Part shown: positions 60,236-64,000 of the stretch, one piece after another
Layout: every line of letters starts with the position of its first letter
Numbering within the stretch: the first letter of the stretch is position 1
From: Paraphotobacterium marinum
Lineage (GTDB): Bacteria; Pseudomonadota; Gammaproteobacteria; Enterobacterales; Vibrionaceae
Reading direction: 5' to 3'
Assembly: GCF_002216855.1 (NCBI RefSeq)
Contig: NZ_CP022355.1
Coordinates: forward strand, 496,001 to 560,000
DNA: 64,000 bases
Made by a program: the position numbers and the translations under genes
Notes under the pieces: generated by a model
Seen by the model: the letters and a program-made list of their open reading frames with translations, nothing else
Database searches by the model: none
What the model was told of the DNA's origin: nothing

Positions 60236-60312
60236 TGGCGGAGCGGACGGGACTCGAACCCGCGACCCCCGGCGTGACAGGCCGGTATTCTAACCAACTG
60301 AACTACCGCTCC
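60236..60312 (-). tRNA. tRNA-Asp (GTC)
   Basis: 77 bases with encoded CCA, acceptor GGAGCGG/CCGCTCC, anticodon GTC (in CTGTCAC) and T-arm GGTTCGAGTCC. It follows the 5S rRNA closely and is the last gene of the rRNA operon. Confidence 0.96.
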
Positions 60313-60325
60313 GTAAAAAAGGAAA

Positions 60326-60442
60326 GCTTGGCGATGACCTACTCTCACATGGGGAATCCCCACACTACCATTGGCGCAATTACGTTTCACTTCTGAGTTC
60401 GGCATGGGATCAGGTGGTGCCATAATGCTATGGTCGCCAAGC
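60326..60442 (-). rRNA. rrf: 5S ribosomal RNA
   Basis: About 117 bases with ends GCTTGGCG and CGCCAAGC, the conserved GGGATCAGGTGG/CCACCTGATCCC segment and CTGAGTTCGGCATGG region (on the opposite strand). It lies between 23S rRNA and tRNA-Asp. Confidence 0.95.
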
Positions 60443-60534
60443 AAAATTTGTTTACAATTCGAAAAGCTGACTCTGCAATACACATCAAGATCTTTATATC
60501 TTTAAAATCCTGCAAAACCCCTTGGGTGTTGTAT

Positions 60535-63424
<2,890 letters not shown>

Positions 63425-63571
63425 ATACAACCCCAAAGGGTCTCACGTATGTCTAAACAACCAAGGTTCTTTGTTTCGCCGGATCTTAAAAATACAAGAC
63501 ACTTGATGTGTTTTGCTTTTTGAGAACTCTTCTAACTTTCGTTAGAATTATTTTACTAGTCAGCTTTCCAA

Positions 63572-63585
63572 ATTGTTAAAGAGCT
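63572..63585 (-). promoter_or_regulatory. boxA-like antitermination site before 23S
   Basis: On the minus strand the sequence AGCTCTTTAACAAT matches the boxA core (GCTCTTTAACAA) found in rRNA leaders and spacers, where the Nus factors bind. It lies between tRNA-Val and 23S rRNA. Confidence 0.8.
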
Positions 63586-63639
63586 ATGGTTTTCAAAAAA
63601 ACCAATTTCTAAAATGTCTCAATCAAACATCTTAGGAAT

Positions 63640-63715
63640 TGGTGGGCGATACCGGGCTCGAACCAGTGACCCCCTCCTTGTAAGGGAGGTGCTCTCCCAA
63701 CTGAGCTAATCGCCC
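63640..63715 (-). tRNA. tRNA-Val (TAC)
   Basis: 76 bases with encoded CCA, acceptor GGGCGAT/ATCGCCC, anticodon TAC. It lies in the 16S-23S spacer, third after Glu and Lys. Confidence 0.96.
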
Positions 63716-63741
63716 ACTTAAAAAACCATTAAATTAAATAA

Positions 63742-63817
63742 TGGTGGGTCGTGCAGGATTCGAACCTGCGACCAATTGATTAAAAGTCAACTGCTCTACC
63801 AACTGAGCTAACGACCC
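63742..63817 (-). tRNA. tRNA-Lys (TTT)
   Basis: 76 bases with encoded CCA, acceptor GGGTCGT/ACGACCC, anticodon TTT. It lies between tRNA-Glu and tRNA-Val in the 16S-23S spacer. Confidence 0.96.
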
Positions 63818-63821
63818 TAAG

Positions 63822-63897
63822 TGGCGTCCCGTAGGGGAGTCGAACCCCTGTTACCGCCGTGAAAGGGCGGTGTCCTAGGCCTCTAGACGAACGGGAC
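63822..63897 (-). tRNA. tRNA-Glu (TTC)
   Basis: 76 bases with encoded CCA, acceptor GTCCCGT/ACGGGAC, anticodon TTC. It is the first tRNA after 16S rRNA in this operon and is only four bases from tRNA-Lys. Confidence 0.96.
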
Positions 63898-63986
63898 TTG
63901 GGTTTCAAGATTAACTATCTTGAAAATCTCTTTAATATTTAACTAAATAATCTGTGTGGACACTACATCAATATAATCTTTAAGGT

Positions 63987-64000
63987 AAGGAGGTGATCCA
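63987..64000 (-). rRNA. rrs: 16S ribosomal RNA, 3' end (partial)
   Basis: The last 14 bases of 16S rRNA read GGATCACCTCCTT on the minus strand, including the anti-Shine-Dalgarno CCTCC. The remainder lies beyond the right edge of the window. Confidence 0.9.

Noticed and set aside
60232-60483. Minus-strand 83-residue frame across tRNA-Asp and 5S
   Set aside because: It lies within RNA genes; the ending GRGFESRPLRH is a typical false frame from tRNA.

Overview
The window is AT-rich chromosomal DNA from a gammaproteobacterium. Almost every protein has a close Escherichia coli counterpart, and long blocks follow the E. coli order: glpX-fpr-tpiA / pfkA-fieF-cpxRA; trmL-cysE-gpsA-secB-yibN-gpmI-tdh-kbl-waa-coaD-mutM-rpmG-rpmB-coaBC-dut-pyrE-yicC; gmk-rpoZ-spoT-trmH-recG; rpoH/ftsY-rsmD; ubiD-fre; rho-trxA-rhlB-gppA-rep; rlmJ-gor; ilvC. 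A Haemophilus/Vibrio-type Kdo kinase (KdkA) beside an OpsX-type heptosyltransferase, a periplasmic cytochrome c5 and a 16S-Glu-Lys-Val-23S spacer argue against the Enterobacteriaceae. They point towards an Orbales, Pasteurellales or Vibrionales relative, possibly host-associated. The exact taxon cannot be fixed from this window.

Layout. 0-7.7 kb: central carbon metabolism and the Cpx envelope-stress system. 7.7-15 kb: cysteine and lipid precursor synthesis, SecB, phosphoglycerate mutase, threonine catabolism. 15-21 kb: LPS core genes (waaL, waaF, waaA, kdkA, waaC/opsX) and coaD. 21-32 kb: DNA repair, ribosomal proteins, CoA and nucleotide synthesis, the gmk-rpoZ-spoT-trmH-recG block. 32-34.4 kb: an orphan UDP-sugar dehydrogenase set in gene-poor DNA, probably a rearrangement and decay zone. 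34.4-40 kb: ubiA, rpoH, ftsY with a striking 42-unit hexapeptide array, rsmD, marC, yigL. 40-50.6 kb: yhiN, fre, ubiD, rho, trxA, rhlB, gppA, rlmJ, gor. 50.8-58.6 kb: a duplicated tRNA-Pro/tRNA-His pair, cytochrome c5, rep, an RND efflux operon, ubiK. 58.6-64 kb: ilvC and a minus-strand rRNA operon (16S - Glu - Lys - Val - 23S - 5S - Asp) whose 16S runs off the right edge.

Signs of streamlining. Intergenic gaps are mostly short and several genes are missing from conserved positions: ftsE and ftsX between ftsY and rpoH, envC between gpmI and tdh, slmA between dut and pyrE, cpxP between fieF and cpxR, radC beside rpmB. Six genes (pfkA, cpxA, gpmI, tdh, waaL, rlmJ) carry eight single-base deletions, seven of them placeable in A/T runs of six to eight bases. 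Restoring one base at each gives full-length family proteins. This is either systematic sequencing error or a real homopolymer-slippage pattern of the kind described in insect endosymbionts. The most unusual single structure is 39 perfect tandem copies of an 18-bp unit inside ftsY.
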